Source: Bacillota bacterium
GTDB lineage: Bacteria > Bacillota > Clostridia > Lachnospirales > Lachnospiraceae
Length of the DNA stretch: 64,000 nt
NCBI GenBank assembly: GCA_023439505.1
Contig: JAEXNR010000037.1
Span: 1-64,000 of the forward strand
Direction of reading: 5' to 3'
Part shown: positions 35,578-45,148 of the stretch, in pieces
Position numbering within the stretch: the stretch's first letter is position 1
Layout: every line of letters starts with the position of its first letter
Made by a program: the position numbers and the translations under genes
Notes under the pieces: model-generated
Seen by the model: the letters and a program-made list of their open reading frames with translations, nothing else
The model's database searches: none
What the model was told of the DNA's origin: nothing

Positions 35578-36915
35578 ATGTTTAAAAAAATATTAATTGC
35601 CAATCGGGGAGAAATTGCAGTAAGAATTATTCGCGCCTGCAGAGAGATGGGAATTGAAACGGTCGCGGTATACTCGGAAGCAGATAAGGAAGCATTACAT
35701 GTTTTACTCGCAGATGAGGCAGTTTGCATCGGACCTGCCAAATCCAAGGATAGTTATCTGAATATGCAGAATATCATCAGCGCCACCGTATTAACGGGAG
35801 CCAAGGCAATTCATCCGGGTTTTGGATTTCTATCCGAAAACAGTTCCTTTGCAAGAATGTGTGAGGACTGTAATATCACGTTCATCGGGCCGAACGCAGA
35901 TACGATTGACTTAATGGGAAATAAATCAAAAGCAAGAGAGACCATGATAAAAGCAGGAGTTCCAGTCGTTCCGGGTTCTGACGGAGAGCTTGAAAAGATC
36001 AGGGATGCTTTTGATCTGGCCGAAGAAATCGGATATCCGGTGATGGTAAAGGCATCCGCCGGCGGCGGCGGGAAAGGCATGCGAGCAGTCTATCGTGCCG
36101 AGGATCTGGATAATGCAATTAATTCTGCGAAATCGGAAGCAAAAGCTGCTTTTGGTGATGATAAAATATATATGGAGAAACTGATTGTAAATCCAAAACA
36201 TATCGAATTTCAGATCCTGGCTGATACCTATGGCAATGTGGTTCATTTGGGAGAAAGAGATTGCTCCGTACAGCGCAGAAATCAGAAGATGATGGAGGAA
36301 GCGCCATCAGCAATTATGAACAAGGATTTGCGCAAACGTATGGGTGATGCTGCGGTGAAAGCGGCAAAAGCCACAGGATACGTGAACGCAGGTACCATAG
36401 AATTCTTACTTGATAATAGAGGTAATTATTATTTTATGGAGATGAATACCAGAATCCAGGTAGAACATCCCATTACCGAGATGGTCACAGGAATTGACCT
36501 GATTAAGGAGCAAATTCAGATTGCCAATGGAGAAAAGATGCCTTATGTCCAAAAGGACATAGAAATACGGGGTCATGCCATTGAATGCCGAATTAATGCG
36601 GAAGATCCGAAAAGAGGCTTTATGCCCTGCCCCGGCAGAATTGAGAATTTATTATTACCGGGAGGCAATGGGATTCGGATTGACAGCTCCATCTATCCCG
36701 GTTATGTAGTACCATCCTGTTATGATTCCATGCTGGCAAAACTCATCGCATACGGAAGAACCAGAGAAGAAGCCATTCAGAGGATGAAACGTGCCCTGAC
36801 GGAATTTGTTGTTGAAGGTATCCACACCAATATTGAATTTCAGTATGAGCTGCTGGAAAAAGAGGAAATTATCACAGGAAGATATCATACTGGATTAATT
36901 GAAGGAAAGAAGTAA
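35578..36915 (+). CDS. accC: Biotin carboxylase subunit of acetyl-CoA carboxylase
   Basis: This 445-residue ATP-grasp enzyme carboxylates the biotin on AccB. It shows MFKKILIANRGEIAVRIIRA at the start, the ATP-binding glycine loop KASAGGGGKGMRAV at about residues 157-170, LGERDCSVQRRNQKMMEEAP, and EMNTRIQVEHPITEMVTGID with the catalytic residues. The length is normal. It starts 17 bp after fabZ, and its stop is 3 bp before accD. Confidence 0.96.
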   Translation: MFKKILIANRGEIAVRIIRACREMGIETVAVYSEADKEALHVLLADEAVCIGPAKSKDSYLNMQNIISATVLTGAKAIHPGFGFLSENSSFARMCEDCNITFIGPNADTIDLMGNKSKARETMIKAGVPVVPGSDGELEKIRDAFDLAEEIGYPVMVKASAGGGGKGMRAVYRAEDLDNAINSAKSEAKAAFGDDKIYMEKLIVNPKHIEFQILADTYGNVVHLGERDCSVQRRNQKMMEEAPSAIMNKDLRKRMGDAAVKAAKATGYVNAGTIEFLLDNRGNYYFMEMNTRIQVEHPITEMVTGIDLIKEQIQIANGEKMPYVQKDIEIRGHAIECRINAEDPKRGFMPCPGRIENLLLPGGNGIRIDSSIYPGYVVPSCYDSMLAKLIAYGRTREEAIQRMKRALTEFVVEGIHTNIEFQYELLEKEEIITGRYHTGLIEGKK

Positions 36916-36918
36916 TCT

Positions 36919-37824
36919 ATGAAGAAGAATCCTTTTAAACCAAAGCAATATGCAACTTCTGAAATCTATCGGATGAAGCCTCAGGATATTGACAAGCCGC
37001 AAGTGGAAGAACGGCCCAATGTCCCGGAAGGAATTATGACCAAATGTCCCAAATGCGGCAAAGTAATCTATACCAAGCTGCTAGTTAAAAATTATAAGAT
37101 GTGTGATGAATGCGGTTATAATTTTAAAGTATCGGCACATGAGCGGTTTGCCATGATTTTAGATGATGCGGAATTAATTGAATATGATAAGCATTTAACA
37201 ACCAGAGATCCTCTTGATTTTCCGGGTTATGGTGATAAACTGGTGAAAACCCAGACACAGACAGGGCTGGTTGATGGTTTGGTCACAGGAAAGGGAAGGA
37301 TCAGTAAAGTCCCTGTTTACCTTGGGGTAATGGATGCATCATTTTTTCTTGGAAGTATGGGTACTGCAATTGGTGAAAAACTGGCCAGACTTTTTGAAAG
37401 AGCTGCCAGTGACAACATGCCGGTGATTATATTCACTGCTTCTGGCGGTGCCAGAATGCAGGAGGGGATTTTCTCCCTGATGCAGATGGCGAAAGTCAGT
37501 GCCGCTGTTGCAAAACACAGTCAGGCCGGGTTGCTTTATATCACGGTATTGACAGATCCGACTACAGGGGGAGTCACAGCCAGCTTTGCCATGCTCGGTG
37601 ACATCATTCTGGCAGAGCCCGGAGCCCTGATCGGCTTTGCCGGACCCAGAGTAATTCAGCAGACCATTGGACAGAAGCTCCCGGAAGGATTTCAGAGAGC
37701 AGAATTTTTATTGGAACATGGATTTATTGATGAAATAGTTCCCAGAGATCAGTTAAAGCAGACCCTGAGCGATCTGTTAAGACTGCATATTCCAAGGAAT
37801 ATAAAATTGGATGATCAGGTATAA
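36919..37824 (+). CDS. accD: Acetyl-CoA carboxylase, carboxyltransferase beta subunit
   Basis: This 301-residue subunit has the characteristic zinc ribbon (CPKCGKVIYT, then CDECGYNF, about residues 42-67), followed by the crotonase-like carboxyltransferase domain. It shows VMDASFFLGSMGTAIGEKLA, FTASGGARMQEGIFSLMQMA and LTDPTTGGVTASFAMLGDI, with the oxyanion glycines. With AccA it transfers the carboxyl group from biotin to acetyl-CoA. Its stop lies 16 bp before the accA start. Confidence 0.95.
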   Translation: MKKNPFKPKQYATSEIYRMKPQDIDKPQVEERPNVPEGIMTKCPKCGKVIYTKLLVKNYKMCDECGYNFKVSAHERFAMILDDAELIEYDKHLTTRDPLDFPGYGDKLVKTQTQTGLVDGLVTGKGRISKVPVYLGVMDASFFLGSMGTAIGEKLARLFERAASDNMPVIIFTASGGARMQEGIFSLMQMAKVSAAVAKHSQAGLLYITVLTDPTTGGVTASFAMLGDIILAEPGALIGFAGPRVIQQTIGQKLPEGFQRAEFLLEHGFIDEIVPRDQLKQTLSDLLRLHIPRNIKLDDQV

Positions 37825-37840
37825 ACCGAAGGAGGGCGAC

Positions 37841-38626
37841 ATGGAATTAACACCATGGGAGAAAGTTAAATTGGCCCGAATGCCGTTACGGCCTACGGGA
37901 CTTGATTATATAGAACGAATATTCAGTAATTTTATTGAACTGCACGGTGACCGGTGCTATGGTGATGATAAGGCGATTGTAGGTGGAATAGCGCTCTTAA
38001 AGGATATCCCGGTTACGGTAATTGCCCAGCAAAAGGGAAGAAATACAAAAGAAAATATTATGAGAAATTTTGCCATGCCCCATCCTGAAGGGTATCGAAA
38101 AGCACTTCGGCTGATGAAACAGGCGCAAAAGTTTAACCGGCCGGTGATTTGCTTTATTGATACACCGGGAGCTTTCTGCGGACTTGGTGCTGAGGAGCGG
38201 GGACAGGGAGAGGCGATTGCAACCAATCTTGCAGAAATGATGCTGCTGCAGACACCTATATTATCCATTGTAATTTCTGAAGGTGGAAGTGGCGGAGCGC
38301 TTGCGCTGGGGGTTGCCGACCGGGTATATATGCTGGAGCATGCGGTGTATTCCATTCTATCTCCGGAAGGATTCGCCAGCATTCTATACAAAGATTCAAC
38401 CAAAGCACAACAGGCTGCCGATGATATGAAATTAACGGCGCAGGATCTACTGCAGTTTGGTGTGGTGGACGGGATAATCGATGAAGTGAAGGGCGGCGCC
38501 CATAACGATGTAGATCTCATGGCGCAAAGAGTAAAAGTAATTCTTGAGAAGGAAATACAGGAATTATTAAAGCTTCCGATTGAAACTATCCTGGAACAAC
38601 GGTATATGAAATTCAGAAACATGTAA
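37841..38626 (+). CDS. accA: Acetyl-CoA carboxylase, carboxyltransferase alpha subunit
   Basis: This 261-residue AccA, the partner of AccD, shows RPTGLDYIERIFSNFIELHG at the start, PEGYRKALRLMKQAQKFNRP, then IDTPGAFCGLGAEERGQGEA, and SEGGSGGALALGVADRVYML with the oxyanion glycines. It is shorter than the 319-residue E. coli protein because the N-terminal extension is reduced, as usual in Firmicutes. I chose the ATG at 37841 with GGAGGG upstream; an in-frame ATG at 37811 lies inside accD. Last gene of the operon, before a strong terminator. Confidence 0.94.
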   Translation: MELTPWEKVKLARMPLRPTGLDYIERIFSNFIELHGDRCYGDDKAIVGGIALLKDIPVTVIAQQKGRNTKENIMRNFAMPHPEGYRKALRLMKQAQKFNRPVICFIDTPGAFCGLGAEERGQGEAIATNLAEMMLLQTPILSIVISEGGSGGALALGVADRVYMLEHAVYSILSPEGFASILYKDSTKAQQAADDMKLTAQDLLQFGVVDGIIDEVKGGAHNDVDLMAQRVKVILEKEIQELLKLPIETILEQRYMKFRNM

Positions 38627-38643
38627 AATAAATTTTAGTAAAA

Positions 38644-38687
38644 ATCATGCAAACGGGCGCCGGTCCGGCGGACTATGTTTGCATGAT
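38644..38687. terminator. Bidirectional terminator after accA
   Basis: An 11-bp perfect stem, ATCATGCAAAC at 38644-38654 with GTTTGCATGAT at 38677-38687, encloses a GC-rich inner part. A-rich and T-rich flanks serve both the fab operon and the convergent C39-like gene. Confidence 0.8.
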
Positions 38688-38692
38688 ATTTA

Positions 38693-39490
38693 TCATTCCG
38701 TTCTGATATAAACAATACTTGAGGTAAAGGTACCTCCTGTTTCTTCAATATATTCTCTGTACTCCTCATAATTCATATAATATTGCTTTCCCCATGAAGA
38801 TATTCGAAGCATAATATTTCTGGCGATTGGATCCTTTATCATTCCTGTAACGGTAATATAATGTCCATGAACACCTCCGATTACAGGTTGATAACGATAT
38901 TGTTTTTCCTGACTGGCAGGATCTTTTGGTGGACTTTGAGAAGAGACTTCGTATCGCTGGTAAAACGTAATTCCCTTCTTACCCCATAGATTTGGCGTAT
39001 TCGGGCCGATGGATAATATGATGGGAATATCATAAAACAACATTTCATCCATTCGCTCGTACATATCATAGTAGGATAAGGTCCATTTCCAGTAAGCTTT
39101 ATATCCGATATGAAAAGTATCGGCATAAGTATTAATGGCGAGTGCCAGCTTAGGGCCGGGGATAGGAAAATATCGCAGTGTTTTTGTATATTTCTGATAA
39201 ATCTCATGCACATACATCTTGTAGTTGTCATCATAAATCGTATCACTTCCCTGAAGAGCCAGATCGGTGATCGGGCTTCTGAGTGACCTGCTTCTCAGTG
39301 AGAGATATAACAGCAAATCGGAAGCCGCAATGGTGTGGCAGCCGTAATTATGTATCAGATATTCTTTGCTGAACCAGTTTTTTGAGGTAAACCACATCTG
39401 ACTGCCGCCATATGAAGTAGAGGTGGCAGTAATGATCGGTACATAGGCTGGATTCAATAATTCAATGGAGGAGTCGGATCCTGGAGACAT
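38693..39490 (-). CDS. Putative C39-like (papain-fold) cysteine peptidase
   Basis: This 265-residue protein shows features of the C39-like papain fold. A cysteine lies at the start of a helix (NYGCHTIAASDLLLYL, Cys 51), and a histidine opens a strand in GGVHGHYITVTGMIKD (His 210). A later RISSWGKQYYMNYEEYREYI resembles the SWG-x-YY end of such enzymes. There is no signal peptide or membrane segment, so it would act in the cytoplasm, unlike most C39 proteins. No partner is adjacent: it is convergent with accA and downstream of the ABC-F gene. Assignment is by motif only; it could be an inactive homologue. Confidence 0.5.
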   Translation of the reverse strand: MSPGSDSSIELLNPAYVPIITATSTSYGGSQMWFTSKNWFSKEYLIHNYGCHTIAASDLLLYLSLRSRSLRSPITDLALQGSDTIYDDNYKMYVHEIYQKYTKTLRYFPIPGPKLALAINTYADTFHIGYKAYWKWTLSYYDMYERMDEMLFYDIPIILSIGPNTPNLWGKKGITFYQRYEVSSQSPPKDPASQEKQYRYQPVIGGVHGHYITVTGMIKDPIARNIMLRISSWGKQYYMNYEEYREYIEETGGTFTSSIVYIRTE

Positions 39491-39572
39491 GTTGCAAATG
39501 CCCCTTATATGTTCTTATAATTATCATATTCCATCGTTCGTATAAGGTTCCAGAGGGCAAGCAGCAGAAAAT

Positions 39573-39609
39573 AAAAAGACGCTTGCATAAAATCTACTGC
39601 AAACGTCTT
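39573..39609 (-). terminator. Terminator of the ABC-F gene
   Basis: On the minus strand, AAGACGTTTGCA pairs with TGCAAGCGTCTT (12 bp, one G-U) around a 10-base loop, followed by TTTTT. It lies 23 bp past the stop of the ABC-F gene. Confidence 0.85.
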
Positions 39610-39631
39610 ACCGGTTCTCCTGTAGGAAGAT

Positions 39632-41266
39632 CTAGTTTTCATCTTCTTCGGAATTAAATTGCATTACCTGTCTCTTTCTTGCCATTTCATCATTATCAAG
39701 GTATTCATCATAGGTGGTAACCTTATCAATCAATCCATTTGGTGTTAATTCCATAATTCTGTTTGCACTTGTCTGAACAAACTGGTGATCCTGAGAGGTA
39801 AATAAGGCAACACCAGGGAATTTTATCAGACCATTATTGAGAGAAGTAATAGATTCCATATCCAGGTGGTTGGTCGGCTCATCCAGTAAGAGCACATTTG
39901 CGCCCATGATCATCATCTTAGACAGCATGACACGAACCCGCTCTCCACCGGAAAGTACATTCACTTTCTTGGAGCCTTCTTCTCCTGCAAACAACATTCT
40001 TCCCATAAAGCCACGGACATAGGTAACATCTTTCTCAGGTGAAAATGGCATTAAGAAATCAACGATGGTTTCTTCTCCTGCAAAAAGCTTAGTATTATCC
40101 TTGGGGAAATAGGAGGAATTTGTTGTAATACCCCATTTATAAGTACCGGAATCCGGCTCCAGCTCTCCCGCGAGTATTCGAAACAGTGTTGTTGTCGCAT
40201 TGGTATTGGGACCGACAAAAGCAATCTTATCTTCCCTGCCTACAATAAAAGAGATATTATCAAGTATTTTTACTCCGTCTATTGTTTTGGAGAGATTCTC
40301 GACGGTAAGAACTTCATTACCGATCTCTCTGCTTGGTCTGAAATCAATATAGGGATATTTTCTGCTGGAGGGTCTGATGTCATCCAGTTCAATCTTCTCC
40401 AACGCTTTCTTTCTGGAAGTAGCCTGCTTAGACTTGGAAGCATTGGCAGAGAAACGCTGGATAAATTCCTGCAATTCCTTAATCTTGTCTTCCTTCTTCT
40501 TATTGGCTTCTTTCATCTGCTTTACCATCAACTGGCTGGACTCATACCAGAAATCGTAATTACCTGCATATAACTGAATTTTCGCATAATCAATATCAGC
40601 AATGTGGGTGCATACCTTATTTAAGAAATAACGATCATGGGATACCACAATAACCGTATTCTCAAAATTAATCAAAAATTCTTCAAGCCAACGGATCGCT
40701 TCCAGATCCAGGTGGTTGGTCGGCTCGTCAAGGAGCAGAATATCGGGATTGCCAAACAAGGCCTGCGCAAGAAGAACCTTCACTTTCTCGCCGCCCTTTA
40801 ACTCGCTCATCTTCTTATAATGAAGCTCTGTGTCTATTCCCAGACCGTTTAAGAGAGAGGCAGCATTGGCTTCCGCTTCCCATCCGTCCATGGAAGCAAA
40901 TTCACCTTCCAATTCACTGGCGCGGAGTCCATCCTCATCCGTAAAATCTTCTTTCGCATATATGAGTTCTTTCTCCTGCATGATATCATACAGTCGTTTA
41001 TTACCCATAATAACAGTATTAAGAACATCAAAAGCATCATATTTAAAATGATCCTGCTGCAGGAAGGATAAACGTTGCCCCGGTGTAATGATCACGTCAC
41101 CTTTGCTTGGTTCTAACTGTCCGTTCAATATCTTCAGAAAAGTGGACTTCCCGGCACCGTTTGCACCGATCAAACCATAACAATGTCCCTCTGTAAATTT
41201 AATGTTAACATCCTCGAATAAGGCACGCTTGCCGATTCTTAGTGTTATGTCACTTGCCTGTATCAT
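39632..41266 (-). CDS. ABC-F family ribosome-associated ATPase (YkpA/YbiT-like)
   Basis: This 544-residue protein has two ABC domains, no membrane part, and a charged linker between them (ANKKKEDKIKELQEFIQRFS), as in ABC-F proteins that act on ribosomes. The first domain has Walker A GANGAGKST, signature LKGGEKVKVLLA and Walker B DILLLDEPTNHLDLEA. The second has signature LSGGERVRVMLSKM and LLLDEPTNHLDMES, but its Walker A reads GPNTNATTT (about residue 348), without the conserved lysine. Similar degeneration is, as I recall, found in the YkpA clade. The overall form fits YkpA/YbiT, not a known resistance protein. GGAGG precedes the start. Confidence 0.88.
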   Translation of the reverse strand: MIQASDITLRIGKRALFEDVNIKFTEGHCYGLIGANGAGKSTFLKILNGQLEPSKGDVIITPGQRLSFLQQDHFKYDAFDVLNTVIMGNKRLYDIMQEKELIYAKEDFTDEDGLRASELEGEFASMDGWEAEANAASLLNGLGIDTELHYKKMSELKGGEKVKVLLAQALFGNPDILLLDEPTNHLDLEAIRWLEEFLINFENTVIVVSHDRYFLNKVCTHIADIDYAKIQLYAGNYDFWYESSQLMVKQMKEANKKKEDKIKELQEFIQRFSANASKSKQATSRKKALEKIELDDIRPSSRKYPYIDFRPSREIGNEVLTVENLSKTIDGVKILDNISFIVGREDKIAFVGPNTNATTTLFRILAGELEPDSGTYKWGITTNSSYFPKDNTKLFAGEETIVDFLMPFSPEKDVTYVRGFMGRMLFAGEEGSKKVNVLSGGERVRVMLSKMMIMGANVLLLDEPTNHLDMESITSLNNGLIKFPGVALFTSQDHQFVQTSANRIMELTPNGLIDKVTTYDEYLDNDEMARKRQVMQFNSEEDEN

Positions 41267-41405
41267 GAAAAACCTCCTAAATACCTATCTATCAAAAATT
41301 AACCGTTATTTCTATTGTATCGTATATTCCGGAGATTGCAAGTAAATTTTACGGGACAGCTAAAAATAAAGAAATATAACAAGGAGTATCGTAAGGAATA
41401 GTGGA

Positions 41406-42503
41406 TTACTTAATTAATGCAATTTCAGCCAAACGATCCATGATTGGAAGATGCTGTGTACACAGGGTCTCACAATTACCGCATTGAATACAGTCGCCGG
41501 CAACAGAAGATCCAAGTCCCCAGTGTCCGATTAGCCGGTCCGATATGCTAAAGCCCAGGAGCTTTTGATTGTAGGCATCCATGAACTTTGGAATATCGAT
41601 GTCCTGAGGGCAGGATTTACAATAAGAACATCCGGTACAAAGATTATTCAGCGCAATACCCCTGCTTTCATATTCCTGAAGGATCTGTTCAGCGGGTTTC
41701 TCTTCCAGATGCGCAACAGCCTTAACCGCATCATCTACATGCTGTTTTGTCGTAAAGCCGCATAAAGCAACCGTTATTTCTTTATGTGCTGCAACGAAGC
41801 GAAGTGCTGCCTGAGGAACGGTAAGTTCTGTTTGATCCGCAAGATAACCAAATACCTCCGGGTTGTTGGGAATTAATCCGCCGCCCAGGGGATTCATTAC
41901 GACCACACCCATACCCCGGTCATAGGCTGCTTTAATTCCGGATTGACGGAAACGATAATTCAAGGCATTATATCCGATCAACATGCCCTTAAATTTATCT
42001 TCCTTAATAATACGTTCCAATCCGCTGCCTTCCATATGAGAAGAAAATGTAATATTACGAATAAGGCCATCTTCTTTTGCCTGTTCAAACGAACGGTACA
42101 TAGCATCGAATTGTTTTTGATAAGATGCAAGATCAAGCATGCACCATAAGTAATAAAAGTCCAGATAATCTACCTTAAGACGCTGCAGGGATGTTTCCAG
42201 CTTCTTACGAAATACGGAAGGACTGAACGGCTCTCCATAAGAATGGATATTTACTTTAGAGGATAGGTAAAAGCTGTCTCTTGGTACCTGGGAAAGTGCC
42301 AGACCTGTGATTTCTTCACTTTTATCATCACAATAAAACGGTGCGGAGTCAAAGAAATTAATTCCCTTTTCATGTGCATATAAAGGAATCTGAGCACATT
42401 TTTCCAAATTGCCTGCCTTTACGTCTTCCTCATTGTATCTCATACATCCCATACCGACGGCTGAAACTCTCATATCGGTATTACCATATTGTTTATAATA
42501 CAT
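41406..42503 (-). CDS. Aldo/keto reductase with C-terminal ferredoxin domain
   Basis: This 365-residue protein has an N-terminal aldo/keto reductase barrel: MRVSAVGMGCMRYN, then NFFDSAPFYCDDKSEEITG with the catalytic Asp/Tyr, and YLDFYYLWCML. The C-terminal 4Fe-4S ferredoxin domain (about residues 290-350) has two clusters' worth of cysteines, CTGCSYCKSCPQDIDIP and CIQCGNCETLC. This fusion is common in clostridia; the substrate is unknown. I chose the ATG at 42503, four bases after GAGGGG, instead of 42515, which precedes that site. The gene stands alone. Confidence 0.88.
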   Translation of the reverse strand: MYYKQYGNTDMRVSAVGMGCMRYNEEDVKAGNLEKCAQIPLYAHEKGINFFDSAPFYCDDKSEEITGLALSQVPRDSFYLSSKVNIHSYGEPFSPSVFRKKLETSLQRLKVDYLDFYYLWCMLDLASYQKQFDAMYRSFEQAKEDGLIRNITFSSHMEGSGLERIIKEDKFKGMLIGYNALNYRFRQSGIKAAYDRGMGVVVMNPLGGGLIPNNPEVFGYLADQTELTVPQAALRFVAAHKEITVALCGFTTKQHVDDAVKAVAHLEEKPAEQILQEYESRGIALNNLCTGCSYCKSCPQDIDIPKFMDAYNQKLLGFSISDRLIGHWGLGSSVAGDCIQCGNCETLCTQHLPIMDRLAEIALIK

Positions 42504-42817
42504 AATTCCCCTCATTTCTGTAATTATTTATATCATGTACCTGTAATTGTATCCCAGTATAACGTTATCTAATAGTAACTGAGCTGAAAATGCCGGATAG
42601 AACTTCAGATGCGATTTCCATGCACCTTTTGTTTCATTTATAAAATCATTTAACGAATGGTTTCCTTATATTTTATCATAAGATGGTGCATTCTCTCCAT
42701 GTCATATCCAATCATGTTAATGGAGTAAACTTATTCATTTTGCTATTATTACACTGTTTGATTGACTTTTGATTTTATCTTCGCTAGAATGTAAATAGCA
42801 AATGAATGGAGGGCTTT
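42504..42817. promoter_or_regulatory. Divergent region with consensus-like promoter for the esterase/acyltransferase operon
   Basis: This 314-bp region has no gene. TTGACT at 42762-42767 and TAGAAT at 42785-42790 have exactly 17 bases between, and the esterase ATG follows 27 bp later. I see no clear promoter for the minus-strand reductase gene. Confidence 0.65.
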
Positions 42818-43771
42818 ATGGCAATTAATAAAGCAATGAGACTGGCGCTGAAGGCATTGTCATATCCGGATCTGGATGTAAAAAAGACCTATAAGCTGCA
42901 GCGGCAGATGAAAAATGCAACACATCCCTATCTAAAACCTTTATATCATATCTGGGATCATAAAATTATCGGCATCGAGCATGAGATTCCTGTACGTATT
43001 TTTATGCCTGAGCAGGATCAGGAAACAGATAAAATGCTGATCTTCTTTCACGGAGGAGGCTGGGTACTTGGCAATATTGACAGCTATAGTTCGGCCTGTT
43101 CAAATATGGCAAGGCAAACGGGGCATATTATCGTGTCAGTAGATTATCGTCTTGCACCGGAATACCCCTTTCCTGCTGCGCCAGAGGATTGTTATACGGT
43201 GGTAAGGGAATTATACATGGATACAACACTTTTTCACATTGAACAGCATAATATTACCTTAATCGGGGATAGTGCAGGGGGGAATCTGGCTGCGGTGGTA
43301 TCCTTGATGGCGAGGGATCGAGGGGAGTTTCAGGTGCATAAGCAGATCCTTCTATACCCTTCCACCTGGAATGACCATACGCAGCAATCCATATTCCCAT
43401 CGGTACGTGAAAACGGCACCGATTATTTATTGACCTCTAAACGAATTTGCGATTTTATGGATCTGTATCTTAGAAACAGGGAGGACAGGAACAGTCCTTA
43501 TGTAGCTCCTTTGCTTGCACAGGATTTGTCAGGGCAGCCAAGGACCCTTATCATAACCGCACAATACGATCCGTTGAGGGACGAAGGTGAGGCGTATGGA
43601 AGAAAACTTATGGAATTCGGTGTTGATACACAGATTTACCGGATGAAGGACGCACTTCACGGGTTCTTTACACTGCCAAAGCATTTTGTTCATGTAAAGA
43701 GAAGCTATGAGTTAATTAACCGTTTTTTGGATAATATAGATATGGATTCTAAGAACTTGAAGAAAAGATAA
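42818..43771 (+). CDS. Alpha/beta hydrolase, HSL/acetyl-esterase type
   Basis: This 317-residue cytoplasmic esterase is of the hormone-sensitive-lipase family. The oxyanion motif HGGGW is at residues 78-82, the nucleophile is in LIGDSAGGNLAAV (Ser 152), the acid is likely in TAQYDPLRDEGEAY, and the catalytic His is in DALHGFFTLPKH. VDYRLAPEYPFPAAPEDCY is a family hallmark. There is no signal peptide. I chose the ATG at 42818 with GGAGGG upstream rather than 42806. It is the first gene of a plus-strand set of four (acyltransferase, zinc-ribbon membrane protein, TraX), suggesting it removes or transfers an acyl group in the same pathway. Confidence 0.88.
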   Translation: MAINKAMRLALKALSYPDLDVKKTYKLQRQMKNATHPYLKPLYHIWDHKIIGIEHEIPVRIFMPEQDQETDKMLIFFHGGGWVLGNIDSYSSACSNMARQTGHIIVSVDYRLAPEYPFPAAPEDCYTVVRELYMDTTLFHIEQHNITLIGDSAGGNLAAVVSLMARDRGEFQVHKQILLYPSTWNDHTQQSIFPSVRENGTDYLLTSKRICDFMDLYLRNREDRNSPYVAPLLAQDLSGQPRTLIITAQYDPLRDEGEAYGRKLMEFGVDTQIYRMKDALHGFFTLPKHFVHVKRSYELINRFLDNIDMDSKNLKKR

Positions 43772-43838
43772 TAAAAAAAACGTTTAATAATTTAGATGAA
43801 ATGAAATATATATAAGAAAAGGAGGATATCTCAGCTTT

Positions 43839-45107
43839 ATGACAAGGAAAAAGCCCATTGAATGGACGCGGCTTGATAACGCCGCAAAGATATTTCCTCC
43901 GACAACAAACGAAAGAGATACCAAGGTATTTCGGTTTGTATGCGAGTTAAAGGATGAGATTGATCCGGCGGTTTTGCAAGAGGCGCTGAATAAGACAATT
44001 TTACTCTTTCCCATGTACCGCACGGTGCTTAGAAGAGGCGTATTCTGGAATTATTTTGAAAGTACGGATTTAATGCCGGAAGTTACAAGGGAGACGAAGC
44101 TTCCCTGTAGTATGCTGTATTACCCTTATCGTAGAAATCTTTTATTTGAAGTGACTTATTATATGAAAAGAATTAACATAGAAATATATCATGCTCTGGC
44201 AGACGGAACAGGTGCATTGGGCTTTCTTAAGACCTTAATCTATTACTATATTACCATTCTTTACCGTGGGAATTTTGGAGAAAAGCTCCCCAATCTGGAT
44301 TATGATGCATCAGTTTCACAAAAAATGGATGACAGTTTCTTAAAACACTATACTTCGAATAATTTACAGACGAAAATTAAAATTGAAAAAGCTTACCGTA
44401 TGACAGGGAGAAGATCCATCGATCACCGGCTTAAAGTGATAGAGGGAGTGATGTCTGTCAAAGAAGTACTGGAGCAGGCCCATCAGTATGATACCACTTT
44501 GACTATTTATTTGACAGCGTTATTTATTAAGGCGATCTGTCAGGAGATGCCGGAACGAAGCAGAAAGTTACCGGTGGTTTTATCTGTTCCGGTTAATCTG
44601 CGCAGTTTTTTCCCGTCCGTTACGGCAAGAAATTTTTTTGGAACGATTACGATTAAATACAATTTCAGTAAACAAGGCGAAGAACTTAAGGATATTATAA
44701 ATGAGGTGAGGGATTGCTTTGAACGGGAACTGACGCAGGAAAATTTGAGAAATCAGATGAACCGGTTATCTGCTCTGGAACATAATGCATTCATGAGAGT
44801 TGTACCTCTCGCCTTAAAAGACTGGGTACTGCAATATGCCAATTACCTTAATGATAAGAGAATCACTGCGTCTATCTCTAATGTAGGCAAAGTAACCATG
44901 TGTAAGGAATTAGCCCCTTATATCCGGCTGTTTGATTGCTTTACCAGTGCAAGAAGACCCCAGATTTGTATGTGCTCTTTTGAAGATAATCTGGTAATCA
45001 GTTTTACATCACCTTTTCTGGGAACGGATCTTCAAATGAATTTTTTTCGGATGCTTTCAAAAGAAGGAGTTAAAATTACGATTGCTTCTAATAGTGCGGA
45101 GATGTAA
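43839..45107 (+). CDS. Condensation-like acyltransferase (HxxxDG family)
   Basis: This 422-residue protein of the CoA-dependent acyltransferase/condensation superfamily (alcohol acetyltransferase, PapA-like) carries the HxxxDG motif as HALADG at residues 118-123. It lies in IEIYHALADGTGALGFLKTL, and the usual N-terminal WTRLDNAAKIFP and VNLRSFFPSVTARNFFG segments are present. There is no adenylation or carrier domain, so it is a free-standing acyltransferase. The donor is probably an acyl-CoA and the acceptor is unknown. AAGGAGG lies 13 bases before the ATG, longer than usual. It is 67 bp after the esterase and 41 bp before the zinc-ribbon gene. Confidence 0.8.
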   Translation: MTRKKPIEWTRLDNAAKIFPPTTNERDTKVFRFVCELKDEIDPAVLQEALNKTILLFPMYRTVLRRGVFWNYFESTDLMPEVTRETKLPCSMLYYPYRRNLLFEVTYYMKRINIEIYHALADGTGALGFLKTLIYYYITILYRGNFGEKLPNLDYDASVSQKMDDSFLKHYTSNNLQTKIKIEKAYRMTGRRSIDHRLKVIEGVMSVKEVLEQAHQYDTTLTIYLTALFIKAICQEMPERSRKLPVVLSVPVNLRSFFPSVTARNFFGTITIKYNFSKQGEELKDIINEVRDCFERELTQENLRNQMNRLSALEHNAFMRVVPLALKDWVLQYANYLNDKRITASISNVGKVTMCKELAPYIRLFDCFTSARRPQICMCSFEDNLVISFTSPFLGTDLQMNFFRMLSKEGVKITIASNSAEM

Positions 45108-45148
45108 CAATTGGAGTATGCTGGTTGAAAAGGATTTGGAGGAGACTT

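Noticed and set aside
37957..38622. 221-residue minus-strand open frame inside accA
   Set aside because: Antisense of a conserved gene; composition is that of a shadow frame.
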